Shown piece after piece: positions 1 to 10,496 of a stretch of 64,000 nt of DNA. The DNA lies in assembly GCA_032622095.1 (NCBI GenBank), contig CP136068.1, forward strand, positions 159,483,465-159,547,464, in the 5' to 3' direction. This stretch comes from Siphonodentalium dalli (Eukaryota > Mollusca > Scaphopoda > Gadilida > Siphonodentaliidae). Position 1 is the first letter of the stretch. Every line of letters starts with the position of its first letter. A model generated the notes under the pieces. The model was not told the DNA's origin. It did no database searches and was given only the letters and a program-made list of their open reading frames with translations. A program made the position numbers and the translations under genes.

Positions 1-1170
1 AGGAAGGCATATATATCAGTTTTGAAAACTAGTTACGTATATCTACCATGCGCCTTAATGAATTTATCTCATTTTGAATAGTACCATATTTAATTGGATT
101 TGAAATACACCCTCACCCCCTCAAAAATTCACCAACCGACGATGATTTGGTTCAATGATAGGCGGATGTCCCTTTAAATTTCAGTACTTTTTATGAGTTT
201 GAGTCGAATTCCTATTAGAGAAACTTCTGTTACCGCGATCGTGCTATTTTGAACATTAAAGGTCCACCCATTATGCACAAAATTGATGATTTTCAGAAAT
301 TTACGCCTCCGGAAAAAGTTGAAGTTCCGGCGACAGAGGGTTAATAATTGTCTCGCATAATCTGAAAATGTGTCGGTAGGGCGTAAAAATACAATAGCTC
401 AACAAAACAACACAGTCTGTGTTTATCAGTGCTTTCAAATTCGCTGCCCTGAACGATATTTGAAAAATATGAATTTTCTGCCTATAGTTTACAAGCATCT
501 AATTATTTTCCATAGGCGACAGTGTTAACTAGAAGTCCCGTCGGCCATGGGTTAAGCCTATTTGAACTTCAAGTGGTAAATTTTCTCTTAGAACGTCATC
601 CTCTGCACCAGTATGTGACAACAAACGCGCCCTTTTCGGTATTTTTTTCAAACCACAATCTTGCATTTCCACAACTACCCCATTCATTTACTGCACAAAA
701 ATCAGCAGCATAAAAATACCATACCCTTTCCATAACTTCGGAACCCCACCAGACTCTTCCTGGTCATCTAAATATACATGATCGCCATTTTTACGTAGGC
801 TATGATTTTCTGTTACCGGTTAGGGAAATTTCTCTTAATCATTATCAACCAATCAGCACCCATATTTGTTTTTATGCTGACTCGAATTCAAGAAGCGTAA
901 CTCTATATAATTAGTTGCTTGTAACCTATACTCACACTGTTGGTTATTACAGGAGACTGAATGTGGCGTATATCTCACGCACAATAGCTAACAAGAAATC
1001 CATAGTCAGAAATGGTAACGCCACCAATATTATATTATTACATATAAATAGAAATTATAAAAAATACATAAAATATTTTGATAACAATTGCGTTTAAACA
1101 AGTAATCCTTCAAATTATTACTAACAAAGCAAGTAAATGACTGTGGGGTCAGTCAATAGATTATAAAGAC
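1..1170. other. Unassigned AT-rich DNA
   Basis: No gene, RNA or clear repeat recognised. Short open frames are present on both strands, but none has a recognisable motif or convincing splice signals. Confidence 0.4.
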
Positions 1171-1384
1171 TTGGACTTATTATACTGTAAATACTGGGAC
1201 TGTATATTTTTAAATTTTAATCTAAAATTTAAATGAAATAATTAAAAGATAAAATTTAGCAAGTAGTAAAAGTTAATTTTCTTATTTAATTTTTTTTTTT
1301 TGGTTAAATAAAGCAATAATTTAAATGTAAAATTTAGTTTAAAAATAAAAATGATTGACCCTGGCTCTTCCAATGTTTGCGCGA

Positions 1385-1640
1385 CTGACCTGGTCAATTG
1401 TTCTTAAGAAGTTATTTTGAGAATTACTATGGAGGGAAATAGTTATGGCTGTGGCTTCGCAAGTAATTGACTTGGTGACGTGATATTAACAAATCTGAAC
1501 TCCAGTAAACCAAGGACGCTTCATACCAAATATAAGGTCAATAAATCATTCTTTAGAAGTTGTTTTAAGATTTACTATGGAGGGAAAGGATTGTGGTGCT
1601 GGCTTCGCAACTATTTGACCTCATTGTAACAAATATAAAT
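1385..1640. repeat. Two diverged tandem copies, about 130 bp
   Basis: Two adjacent stretches align: each has TTACTATGGAGGGAAA followed by a GGCTTCGCAA block and then an AACAAAT block. The copies start near 1401 and 1545 and differ at many positions, so this is an old tandem duplication. No coding potential was seen. Confidence 0.5.
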
Positions 1641-1664
1641 ATTAGTCACTCAGGCAATATATGT

Positions 1665-1829
1665 ATCTATTCTATGGAAAGCCGAAGGGGACATGCTAGT
1701 TGCTAGTTGCTAATTGCTAGTTGCTAGTTATACTATAACCAATCAAAATCAACGTTACGAGGCACCCCTTGAAGCGTTTTTTTTTCAAGGTGTTTCAAAG
1801 TTTTTCCTCTTGATTTTCAACAATTGAAG
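1665..1829 (+). promoter_or_regulatory. Shared 5' flank upstream of integrase-core exon
   Basis: This block closely matches the reverse complement of 17700-17870, which lies just upstream of the zinc-ribbon gene start. Shared parts are GGAAAGCCGAAGGGGACA, a CTAGTTG tandem run, and AACCAATCAAAATCAACGT (a CCAAT box next to a CRE-like ACGT core). Because it sits immediately 5' of the first exon in two different genes, a promoter role is the simplest inference. It could also be merely the end of a mobile element. Confidence 0.5.
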
Positions 1830-1970
1830 ATGTCAGATGATACGGGAGGCGTTACGACGAGCTACTACTTCAATATTTTAATAAAGGCTATACGAATAAA
1901 GACATAGCCATAACAATCGGGATACACCATGATATTTGGAAAAGGTATCCACAACTACTGAACTAGGCTA
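1830..1970 (+). pseudogene. 5' exon of integrase-core (DDE) family protein, frameshifted
   Basis: One frame from about 1845 reads as a helical segment containing YFNKGYTNKDIAI and HHDIWKRYP before a stop. This resembles the N-terminal, HTH-like part typical of metazoan integrase-core-domain proteins (a helix with a GYTN-type motif followed by HGI/HHDI). The ATG at 1830 is in another frame, so a small indel separates the start from the conserved frame. The catalytic exon of the same family is at 6412-7241. Family assignment is by eye; the fragment is too short to be certain. Confidence 0.5.
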
Positions 1971-2740
1971 TTCAGCCTATAGTATTGGCCCAAACAAAAA
2001 AATATAATATTCGGACCGACCACTCACAAAGACAATTCTATTATTATTATTATGTCATTATAAGCCCATACTTGCAACAACACAATACGTTAATTGCACA
2101 GGGGTCCGGGATTTTTTTTTTTATCATTTTATTATATCATTTTCTAAAATTAAGTTATTTATAGTGTCTGAATCACTAACTTCAAGCTATAGACTCACAA
2201 TTAATCCACATACATTGATACAAATAAGTGTTCGATCACAATTAGCATGTATGGTTACGACCTTCAAAGTTCTATTATAACTATTAACTATTATGAGAGA
2301 AAATACAAAATCTTAGAATAGTTAATAGAGTTACTCCCCATGAATTAACAACGCTCAGAAAAGTACAGATCTAGAGTATGCTATTTTGTTTTCTGTTATT
2401 CTCTTGAGAGTTGTTATTGTCTGAAGACTAAAATCGAAGCCAGATGATTTACGGAAAACGACTACTACGAGCTGCTACTCTTGAAAACCATGATATTTGG
2501 AAAAGGTATCCACAACTATTGACCCAAACAAAAGATATTATACCCACCGATTACTTACAATTTTATTATCATTGATAAGTTTGACATAAATAAGTATTTA
2601 TCTTAGTATAATGTTGGGATACAAAACAATACTTTAATAAATGCAACAAAACAATGCGTTAAATGCACAAGGATCCGGGATCATTTTTGTTTTATTTTAT
2701 CATTTTCTAAAAAATAATACAATAAAATAAAGCAAATTTT
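1971..2740. repeat. Partial second copy of the integrase 5' exon and flank
   Basis: The stretch 2440-2735 repeats parts of 1840-2150 in the same order: CCATGATATTTGGAAAAGG, a CCCAAACAAA segment, an ACAATTCTATTATTATT-like run and a TCCGGGAT block before a poly-T-rich tail. The middle of the exon is deleted in the second copy. Between them, 2265-2450 matches the reverse complement of 13990-14190. This looks like a segmental or mobile-element duplication. Confidence 0.5.
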
Positions 2741-3049
2741 TTCCCGGACCCGTATCATTGACTGCATATATTAATAAAAAGAATTATGTTATTAGTGTCT
2801 GGACCAGTATCTTCGGGCTCAAGCAGGGGGGGGGGTAATACAAAATTAGCATGAAGGTGTGCAGGGTGGGTGGGTGGCCCGAGGGGCAAAAAACTCGTTT
2901 TTACAACCTCGTGCATTTTTTTTTTAGTAAAGACTTTTTGTGCCCTTATTTGACACTTGTATCAGTTTAAACCATATTATAAGAATTTGTAATCACCATA
3001 TTTATGTTACTGGGACATCATATGGGCCTTAGTGGAGATGTTGCATATA
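2741..3049. other. No gene seen; short G-rich run
   Basis: Contains a poly-G tract near 2826 and a GGGTGGGTGGG run near 2868. Nothing coding was recognised. Confidence 0.4.
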
Positions 3050-3568
3050 CACCCTGGTCAAGTGGTCCTGCTAATATGATATGATGCTGGTGGTCCTGCT
3101 GAATTGCTATGATGCGGGTAGGGCAAAATGATGCCGTTACGAAAAAGTACCGTTATTTGTTCTAATGTTGTCATTTCCATGGTGTTTTGCTAACCCGAGC
3201 GATTCGAGAAAAAAAACAGTGTGTGTATGAAACATTCAAGAGCATATTCATTTTAAAATATATATAATAATGCCTGTGCTGGTGCTTCTAAAACGAAGTG
3301 AATAACCATCTTGAATATAGTCGATTTTCAACAACTAATACAACCGGTATTAAAAATGTTTCGCAATAAATATGTTTTTGGATATTTTGATACGCATAAT
3401 GGCTTTTCTTGTATTTGTTCAGATTATTGGAACACTGCGAAAAAGACAAATAAAAAAAATATAACAGTACTTTTTGTTAACAGCATCATTTTGCCCTAAC
3501 TGCTTCATATCAATTCAGCAGGACCCAACCCCATCATAGCACATTAGCAGGACCACTTGACCAGGGTG
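3050..3568. mobile_element. 519-bp TIR element (MITE), CACCCTGG ends
   Basis: The first roughly 90 bp (from CACCCTGGTCAAGTGGTCCT) are the reverse complement of the last roughly 90 bp (ending AGGACCACTTGACCAGGGTG) with few mismatches. ATATA flanks both ends (3045-3049 and 3569-3573), a plausible target-site duplication. The interior has no transposase-like frame, so this is a non-autonomous element. The same terminal sequence recurs as the unit of the 46-bp minisatellite at 46.2-47.0 kb. Confidence 0.7.
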
Positions 3569-3573
3569 ATATA

Positions 3574-4869
3574 TGAAACGGTGGGGTGAAAACAAATCCT
3601 TCCCGACACCCTTCGGAAAGAAGCGTCGAGGAATGTAAAACTGAAATAAATAAACTTGTCTTGATGTAACTAAACCCCAGATCAGTGTGTGCATGGGAAA
3701 AGAACGAGCAACTGTCTCAAACATTAATGTGACTATCAATGGCAGAATATAACTGTCATCAGACTGTTCATCACTGCATGAATCAAGCCAATCAGTGAAT
3801 TATTTGCATGTAGAAGTAAGTTGCTTTAGTAGACTAACATAAGTGGTAGGGAATATGTTAGATAATGGGCTGGTTGAAAGATAATCAGGAAATAGTTAGA
3901 AATTATGAAAGTGTGTGTATCCTGCACAATGACCTAGATTTACAGATGATCAGCAATTTATAAAACATTTTTTGTTTATTTAAAACAGCTCATGAAACAG
4001 GTTAAACTGTTATTTGAGCTAGATAGTTTTATGTGGTTTTAGACCAAATTTAGTTAAATTTGGGGGTGGGTGTAAAAAAATTGGGAGTAAAAAAAAAAAA
4101 TTGCAGGTGGGTCCCCGAAATGCCAGATGTCAGAAAAACGGCATACCTTCCTGCAATTTTAGTACTACCCTCTCCACCCCAACCTCAAGTCTTTGTTTGA
4201 TTTTACACAGTCGAATACTTCCCTCCATAGTTCTTACTAACCCTACCCCATTGTGTTAATATATATAGAGTTATTCCACTTGTATAAGTAGAGTGATAAC
4301 AGATTATCATAACAGATTATGAGAGTTCAGTCGTTTTACTCGTTTGCGGTTTTGAATAATTACAAGTCCAAAGCCATAACTTAGCATATGTTTTTGGCTG
4401 GGAAGCTGACAACATTGAGTACCGGTACGGTAATGTTATATATATGTCCTTAAAGTGATGTAGCCTGCTCATTCCAAGTGGGACAACGTACAACATCCAT
4501 GGAGGGTGTCCTGTAACGGAATATATTGTTTTAAATAAACATACTACGCCGATCCAAAAATGGAACAACGTAGTATTTCATGTCTCCTGTGTTACCACGG
4601 TAAGAGGATATCTTTGGCGGGGAAATTAAATGGATGTGTAGTACGAAAATCGTCAATAAAGAGCGTTTAATCATAGTAATACTGAAATGTTTGAAAAAAA
4701 AACAAATTTTATGTTACCCATGACTGATATAGACCTGCTCCAGGGGTGCCACCCACACCCACATCCACTCCCCATTGAGGATAATAGAAAAGGTCAGCAC
4801 GTTAGCTATAGCCCCCACCCTGTCTGAGGACGTATGGCCCCTGAGGTGGGGGGTGTACTGTATTCAGTG
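3574..4869. other. Unassigned DNA
   Basis: Poly-A/T runs near 4075-4102 and otherwise unique-looking AT-rich sequence. Open frames such as minus 4317-4568 carry no recognised motif. Confidence 0.4.
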
Positions 4870-4965
4870 CACGTATGTCTATATACCGTCTGTAACTGAT
4901 ATTTTCAAAGACATGGTCGTGTCGGGTGCATGTCAATATTCCCTTCTTTATTTATGTCAAATTTG
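4870..4965 (+). pseudogene. Short integrase-core fragment
   Basis: The plus frame reads DIFKDMVVSGACQ, which matches DMFKDMVESGAFQ in the integrase-core exon at about 6874-6912 (10 of 13 residues, with matching nucleotides). No further similarity is obvious on either side, so this is a small relic of a second copy. Confidence 0.35.
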
Positions 4966-5519
4966 CGTTATGTCCTGAATGTGTTTGCCCAATTGTGGGT
5001 GATGGAGTTAAGTTGAGTTGTTTCTAAAACAACTCACACTCCAATTTTATTTATCAGCAAGAGAACAGTAAAACGGCGGCTCAAAGTACTGGGACTAAGA
5101 AGGAAAGGATGCACTGAATGGATGCAGGATGTAATAAATGCAGTGACGTTCGAACTGAAGGATGGGGTAGGGCGTCGAATGGGCATGCGGCAGATCTGGC
5201 AGCGACTTCAGATTAACCATGGGTTGGTTGTAAAAACGTAAATAATCAATCCGCCATGCACGATCTGAATCCAGCATTTGAACATTTTTGTTTTTGCTGT
5301 GCCCTTTGGAGGGATCTAAAATCCGAAAGCATGTTGCCAATATGTAAATTAAATAATGATCCACCGATAATAACATGCAGTAGCAGCACAAACTCTATAA
5401 AACATTCTGAAGTTTATCGTTTAAATGTAATCGATTCGATTCGATGCTCCCCCGTATCATCAGATTGCAACAAGAACAACATCAATTTTTTTTTTAAATG
5501 CCGCTTCAGTTATCAGAAT
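4966..5519. other. Unassigned DNA
   Basis: Two overlapping open frames exist on opposite strands (minus 5095-5391, plus 5256-5525), but neither has a recognisable motif. Confidence 0.35.
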
Positions 5520-5880
5520 CGATAAATTGTCAAAAAAATAGTGCTAACCATAGTCAACTATAGTATAAAATTGCACAAAACGTTATTTATCAACATTTTT
5601 TTAACGAAATTTTGCCGGAAATATCTAACACCCAAAGCCACTTGATTTTAGAGTTATCCATTTTCATCCGCAATTTGGTCTGAGACCGTCGGTTTGACGA
5701 ATATTTGCCAGGCCGCCACAAATTACATATCTCGAGAAATAACAGATTTAAAAAATCAATATCTGATCACTCTGAGCTTTGATGGGCGGATTCATCGACT
5801 CGAATAAAATATTAAGAAATAGAAATGTGGGAGCGTTAATTCGGATTATGCATCTTTAAAATGTGCAAGAAAATGTTGGA
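5520..5880. repeat. Dispersed repeat, copy 1 (second copy near 57.93-58.26 kb)
   Basis: Aligns in the same orientation with 57930-58260. Shared landmarks are GCTAAC..AGTCAACT, AAAACGTTAT..ATCAACATTTT, a GAATATTTGCNAGGCCG block, AATAACAGATTT, TCGACTCGAAT, and a terminal TCGGATTATGCATCTTTAAA-like end. The inverted end motif also appears near 37043, so this is a family. Non-coding. Confidence 0.6.
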
Positions 5881-6019
5881 CTGGATGCAGGTAAAATCTG
5901 AAATTGTAGAAAATGGTGATATAGAAAGCGGTACTCATAAGATTTCAAAATGGCGTAATCACTTTTCCCAGCATAGGGAATCTGAGTATTAGGGGACAAT
6001 CTAATTGTGATATTTACCG

Positions 6020-6080
6020 TTTGTATTATTACTAAACGCTCTTCAAATTATTGAAAGGGCACATAAACCTGTGTCCCTTA
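6020..6080. repeat. Short dispersed repeat related to the 224-bp array
   Basis: Reads AAACGCTCTTCAAATTATTG followed by AAAGGGCACA. The same block occurs at about 8672-8700 and 8838-8864 inside the 8.1-9 kb tandem array. Confidence 0.4.
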
Positions 6081-6411
6081 GATATAACTTGTTCTTTGAT
6101 TGTTTAATTTTCCAACAAGTAATGCGTTTTAGACCAACAGTGTAGCATATTATTCTACGGATTGTCAATTACATTAATTAATTTTGAGTTTTAAATGGCT
6201 GTCACTGCTGGCACTGCGTTGGAACCAACGTTAGGCTGTAAGTTTCCAACATTTGGAAAGTTTGGGATACATGTTTCAACCCATGGTGGGATGCACTGTG
6301 TGGAATTTTAATTTAAATAGTAATTTAGCGAAGATGTCGATAGTGTTTCGCCTTGTTTCAGGTATCATATCTGTATACCCATTATATTGGACGTTTACCT
6401 TTTTTTTTCAG

Positions 6412-7241
6412 ACAAACGGTGCGTGATGTGATATCACTGATTGACCCCGAGAGGAGCGAGCTAATGAAGAAGAGGCGTCTGCACCGTCGAGTATACAAAG
6501 TCGAGGGGCCGGATCATTTCTGGCACATAGACGGGAATGATAAGATTAAGCGTACGGTTTCGCTATCAGCGGCTGCATGGATGGGTGGAGCACAAGATTA
6601 TTTGGCTGCATGTCGACACAATCAACAAAGACCCAAAATTAATCTGCAATTATTATCTGAATAGCATTGATGAGCTGCGGAGGATACCCCGCATCTTGCG
6701 AATTGATCCTGGAACAGAGAATGTTTTGCTCACCGATGTACATACGTTATTGAGGGAACATAACAATGATCAATATTCAAAATTTCCGGTATTTGTTGGC
6801 TCTTCAAACCACAATCAGCGCATTGAACGCTTTTGGGGGTATCTCCGACCTTCCTTTACCCAGCATTATATGGATATGTTCAAAGATATGGTTGAGTCGG
6901 GGGCATTTCAGCCCGGTGAACAAAGTCAAATTGAACTTATCAAATTCTGTTTTCTTCCTGTCCTTCGGAACGAAATAGAGCAGATAAAGAATCATTTGAA
7001 TGCACATACCATGCGAAAGGTGAAGGGGAGCGAGACGCCACGAGGTAGACCAAACTTTATTTATGACAATCCAGAAGCGTTTGATGGCTTGCGATGCGGC
7101 ATGCCGCTTGACCAACAAGACGTAGGCATTTGTAAAGAAATGGTCGGTCCACAAGGTAGTGATTTGGGCTGTTCCGACGAATTTGCGGAGTGGGCATTGT
7201 CAAAAATGTTGGAGTCGGATTGGGACATACCTTTCTTCTTT
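6412..7241 (+). pseudogene. Integrase-core (DDE) domain exon, frameshifted
   Basis: A C-terminal catalytic exon of the metazoan integrase-core-domain family (RNase H fold, related to retroviral-type and transposon integrases). A pyrimidine tract and AG at 6410-6411 give the acceptor, and GTGAGT at 7242 gives a donor. In order: a basic lead-in, FWHIDGND (first catalytic Asp, near 6527), then a short block GFAISGCMDGWS in a different frame, then IDPGTENVLL (second Asp, near 6706) and NQRIERFWGYLR (Glu, near 6827), about 39 residues after the second Asp. Two single-base-scale frameshifts fall within about 70 bp after the first Asp. All three acidic residues remain, but the protein cannot be made as it stands. 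The N-terminal exon type is seen at 1830-1970. Confidence 0.75.
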
Positions 7242-7278
7242 GTGAGTTATGAATATATCACGACAAACCTCTTACTAT

Positions 7279-7610
7279 AGCTGAAGGGTCACTCTCACCA
7301 AAACAGTGCTGAAGGGTACACATGGTTTGAAAATGTGCTGAAGGGTACACAGGGTTTGAAAATGTGATTGGCACAAACACCGTTACTTAAACTGTGTTTC
7401 TGAAAGTCTAGCACCCATTAGCAGTTTGTTCTCAGTTCATTTTAATGTTCATTGGAATGTAAACAATTATTCTCTAACATAAATCATGGCATATATATGA
7501 AAACTAAACGTAATTTAGAACGATATTTCAAACCCTGTGTACCCCTCAGCACATTTAAAAAACCTATGTAGCCTTCAGCACCTTTCTTGGTGAGAGTGAC
7601 CCCTTCAGCT
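7279..7610. mobile_element. About 330-bp TIR element (MITE), probably hAT-like
   Basis: The left end AGCTGAAGGGTCACTCTCAC is mirrored at the right end (GTGAGAGTGACCCCTTCAGCT). TTACTATA occurs immediately outside both ends (7272-7279 and 7611-7618), consistent with a 7-8 bp target-site duplication. Subterminal tandem copies of GCTGAAGGGTACAC..GGTTTGAAAATGT lie at 7308-7366 and are mirrored near 7527-7580. The 8-bp duplication suggests the hAT superfamily. The element sits just after the integrase exon, in what would be its intron. Confidence 0.75.
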
Positions 7611-7618
7611 TTACTATA

Positions 7619-8097
7619 TATCACCATCCTCTGAGTGATACCCAATTTTCCATAGTGTAAAACTGAGTTCTCAATTAGAATAATTTAAACATACAAACAA
7701 ACCCCTTATTAACTCCAAGAGCACTGCCCGTGTAGATAACATCAAATAAATCACCAACACGGTATACTTTTCTGAAAGCAGTTATGCCACAAATTATGTG
7801 CGCCACTCTTAGAACGAGGATATGATGAGAGTTCGTGAAAACTGGATATAATTACGACTATAATAAGAATATGAACAAGAGAGACGATTTTATTCAGTAT
7901 TGTGAATATTTACATTACATGTATTAATTATGATTCAACTTTATTCTCTCAACATGATCATTCTTTAGTCACATGTTCATCACTGTGTGTTCTCTAGATA
8001 AAATGTCTTTAATTTTGTTCAAGAACTCTTTGGATTATTTTATAATCATGTAATTAAAATGTTAAGTCAATAATTTCACACAAATGATTATCCCATT
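7619..8097. other. Unassigned AT-rich DNA
   Basis: No gene or repeat recognised. Confidence 0.35.
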
Positions 8098-8960
8098 ATG
8101 ATATCACAAAATTAAAGGCCTTTTACAATAACTGTATGTGTTTCCAACACAGGGAAACTGTGCATTAAAGGGACACAGTTAATCACATGGCTAATGGTGG
8201 CAATTGCTATATTTAATAATAACAAAACGCTCTTTAAGTGAAATTTGACATACTGCTGATATAGTATTTAGTATGATCCCGCGTGTCATTAAATGACACG
8301 ATGAATCAAACTAGATACACTATGATATCACAAAATTAAAGGCTTTTTACAATGACTGTATGTGTTTCCAACACAATGAATCTGTGCATTATAGGGACAC
8401 AGTTAATCACATGGCTAATGGTGGCAATTGCTATATTTAATAATAACAAAACGCTCTTTAAGTGAAATTTGACATACTGCTGATATAGTATTTAGTATGA
8501 TCCCGCGTGTCATTAAATGACACGATGAATCAAACTAGATACACTATGATATCACAAACTTAAAGGCTTTTTACAATAACTGTATGTGTTTCCGACACAA
8601 TGAATCTGTGCATTAAAGGGACACAGTTAATCACATGGCTAATGGTGGCAATTGCTATATTTAATATTAACAAAACGCTCTTTAAATTGTTAAAGGGCAC
8701 AATCACCCCTTCCGTAAAAATTTAAGTCTGGTGACAGGACAGTTCTGAAATTTGACATACTGCTGATATAGTATTTAGTTTGATCCCGCGTGTCATTAAA
8801 TGACACGAGGAATCAAACTAAATATTTCATAATAACGAAACGCTCTTTAAATCATTGAAGGGCACTATAAAAAGACAATTCTGAAATTCGAATTACTGCT
8901 CATGTAGTATACAGTTTGATCTCGCGATGAATAAAGCTCAATACACTATGATATCACAGA
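8098..8960. repeat. 224-bp tandem repeat, 3 copies plus a partial one
   Basis: ATGATATCACAAA starts at 8098, 8322 and 8546 (exact 224-bp steps) and again at about 8947. Copy 3 carries an insert of roughly 65 bp (near 8682-8746) plus an extra block, making it about 400 bp. Each copy contains a CGTGTCATTTAATGACACG-like hairpin (TGTCATTAAATGACA). No coding frame. The copies are very similar, so amplification is recent. Confidence 0.8.
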
Positions 8961-9009
8961 CACGATCCATTGTTATTAAAGGCACACTTAATGTTCGAAT
9001 GACCAGATT

Positions 9010-9380
9010 ACATTATACACAACATATCACACAGTATATACCAGTTGGAAGAGGAACCAAAAACAGATATATTCCACCAGAATACGAAACAGCTGTGGCA
9101 TAGGAGTGTCCACCAAGTGATAGATATTCTCAGGTTCATTCCAATACTTCCCCATTTATAACCCAGAATGTATCAGAATTCAAACTAAGAGATAGAGTTA
9201 TTCCCCTTCCATTGAGAATAATATACTTTGTAGTCCAGTCTGGATCAGAATTAATCAAATAACACACCTCAGTACCTCGACAAAAACAATGTTCCCAGTT
9301 TATTCGACGGGACCAGTTGATAATACAATGATTTGAAGCTTCCTGTTTCAAATGGTATAAAAATTAAATAGGCCTTTAAA
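9010..9380 (-). repeat. Dispersed repeat pair, copy 1
   Basis: Aligns with 11577-11960 in the same orientation over about 350 bp (CAGTTGGAAGAG, ACAGCTGTGGC, GGAGTGTCCACCAAGT, AACCCAGAATG, CCATTGAGAATAA, GTACNTCGACAAAA blocks). On the minus strand both copies can be read in partly matching, interrupted frames (FDPG/SDPD, ITWWT, ILNGR), so the repeat may descend from an old coding segment or a transposon. No known family recognised. Confidence 0.55.
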
Positions 9381-9774
9381 ATACTAACAAATACATTTAC
9401 ATGAGTTAATTCTGTCAATACGAGATATGCACAGAGAGGTTGTGGGCTACAAACCAACTTTTCTTGATAACTAATAACTTTTGATGAATACTTGAACTGC
9501 CTTTCTATGAGCATTATATGTCTCAGAATGACGCGTTGAAGTCATAAAAATAAACCTTTAACGCGATGTTTGGGTCCCAAACAAAAATGATCCATGTTCA
9601 AGGCATAGGTATGATATGGTATAAATAAAGAACGTTTATTTAACTTTTGTGCTAAAATGGATGTGACAATGGAAGGAATGATATAGGAGTTGGAGATTGC
9701 ATGCTACAAAATCAAAAAAGTCTTAACAATTATCGACCCCAAATAAATATGAATCAAATCATTGAAATTTTGCA
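9381..9774. other. Unassigned DNA
   Basis: Nothing recognised. Confidence 0.3.
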
Positions 9775-9985
9775 AAAAGCAAATGCATTCTCTTATATAT
9801 GCGAGACTATATAAGAGAATACATTGGCCTAACAATATTTACCATGACATTGTAATTAAGGCACGCATTCTTATATATATTCGATGGTCCCTATGGGAGA
9901 CCCGCATATATATATACGAGAATGTAGACTAGCACATGATCTTTAATGTTGCACCAGAAGGGTTAAACACTAATTGTGTTGCAGT
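9775..9985. repeat. Dispersed hairpin repeat (GCATTCTCTTATATATGCGAG family)
   Basis: Contains GCATTCTCTTATATATGCGAG and its inverted form, then a second such pair around 9868-9925, ending in a block close to the reverse complement of CTGGTGCAGCATTAAA. The same arrangement is found at 57370-57590 and 63160-63280, so this is one family in both orientations. Confidence 0.55.
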
Positions 9986-10060
9986 CACAGTTAGTTGTGA
10001 TGGATGTAAAATTATGAATGCACTCGACTAGATGCACAATGATAAAATTAGATTATACAT

Positions 10061-10496
10061 TTAAAGTTGTCTTTCTTGATTCTGCAACCAATCTCTGAAA
10101 CTCCTATAAAACTCGTCATCCACGCCCACAACGTTCTCTGTCACATACAATACACTAACATAATTAGTTCTTATATGTTGCATGAAATATTCCAGACATG
10201 AGTCATCGTATATATATTTAAGATTCATCATGGAATGCTTTAATTTGAAAAACTTTTCTTTAGACTCAACGGGGAGAGAAAAAAATAGTCCCCATCCACA
10301 TTCAATTTTTTCATAAACAAACGACGCTTTGTTGAAAACAGCCTCCAGCTTCGCATCAGCGTGCATTAGAACTGTCCCTTCCGGAAAGGATCGTGTAGCT
10401 AGTTCACCAGCCAGGCTTTGGTCTCCTCTGGACCTCTCCTCCCTCCGCCTCTCCATCAACACCTCCTTAACGGCATCAATGGTAACAGTCTGTCGC
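10061..10496 (-). CDS. Exon 4: C-terminal region
   Basis: Acceptor TTGTCTTCCAG|G at 10497-10498, stop TAA at 10061-10063. It encodes about 144 residues: a charged Arg/Glu helix (VKEVLMERRREERSR), then a segment rich in Phe/Tyr/Lys (YEKIECGWGLFFSLP), ending DWLQNQERQL. No known domain recognised. The 435-base open frame with strong splice and stop signals is the best single indication that this gene is real. Confidence 0.65.

Noticed and set aside
301-1097. Short open frames in the first kilobase
   Set aside because: No motifs, no splice context, and lengths expected by chance.
6804-7154. Minus-strand 116-codon open frame over the integrase exon
   Set aside because: It is the antisense shadow of the integrase-core coding frame, which has clear family motifs.
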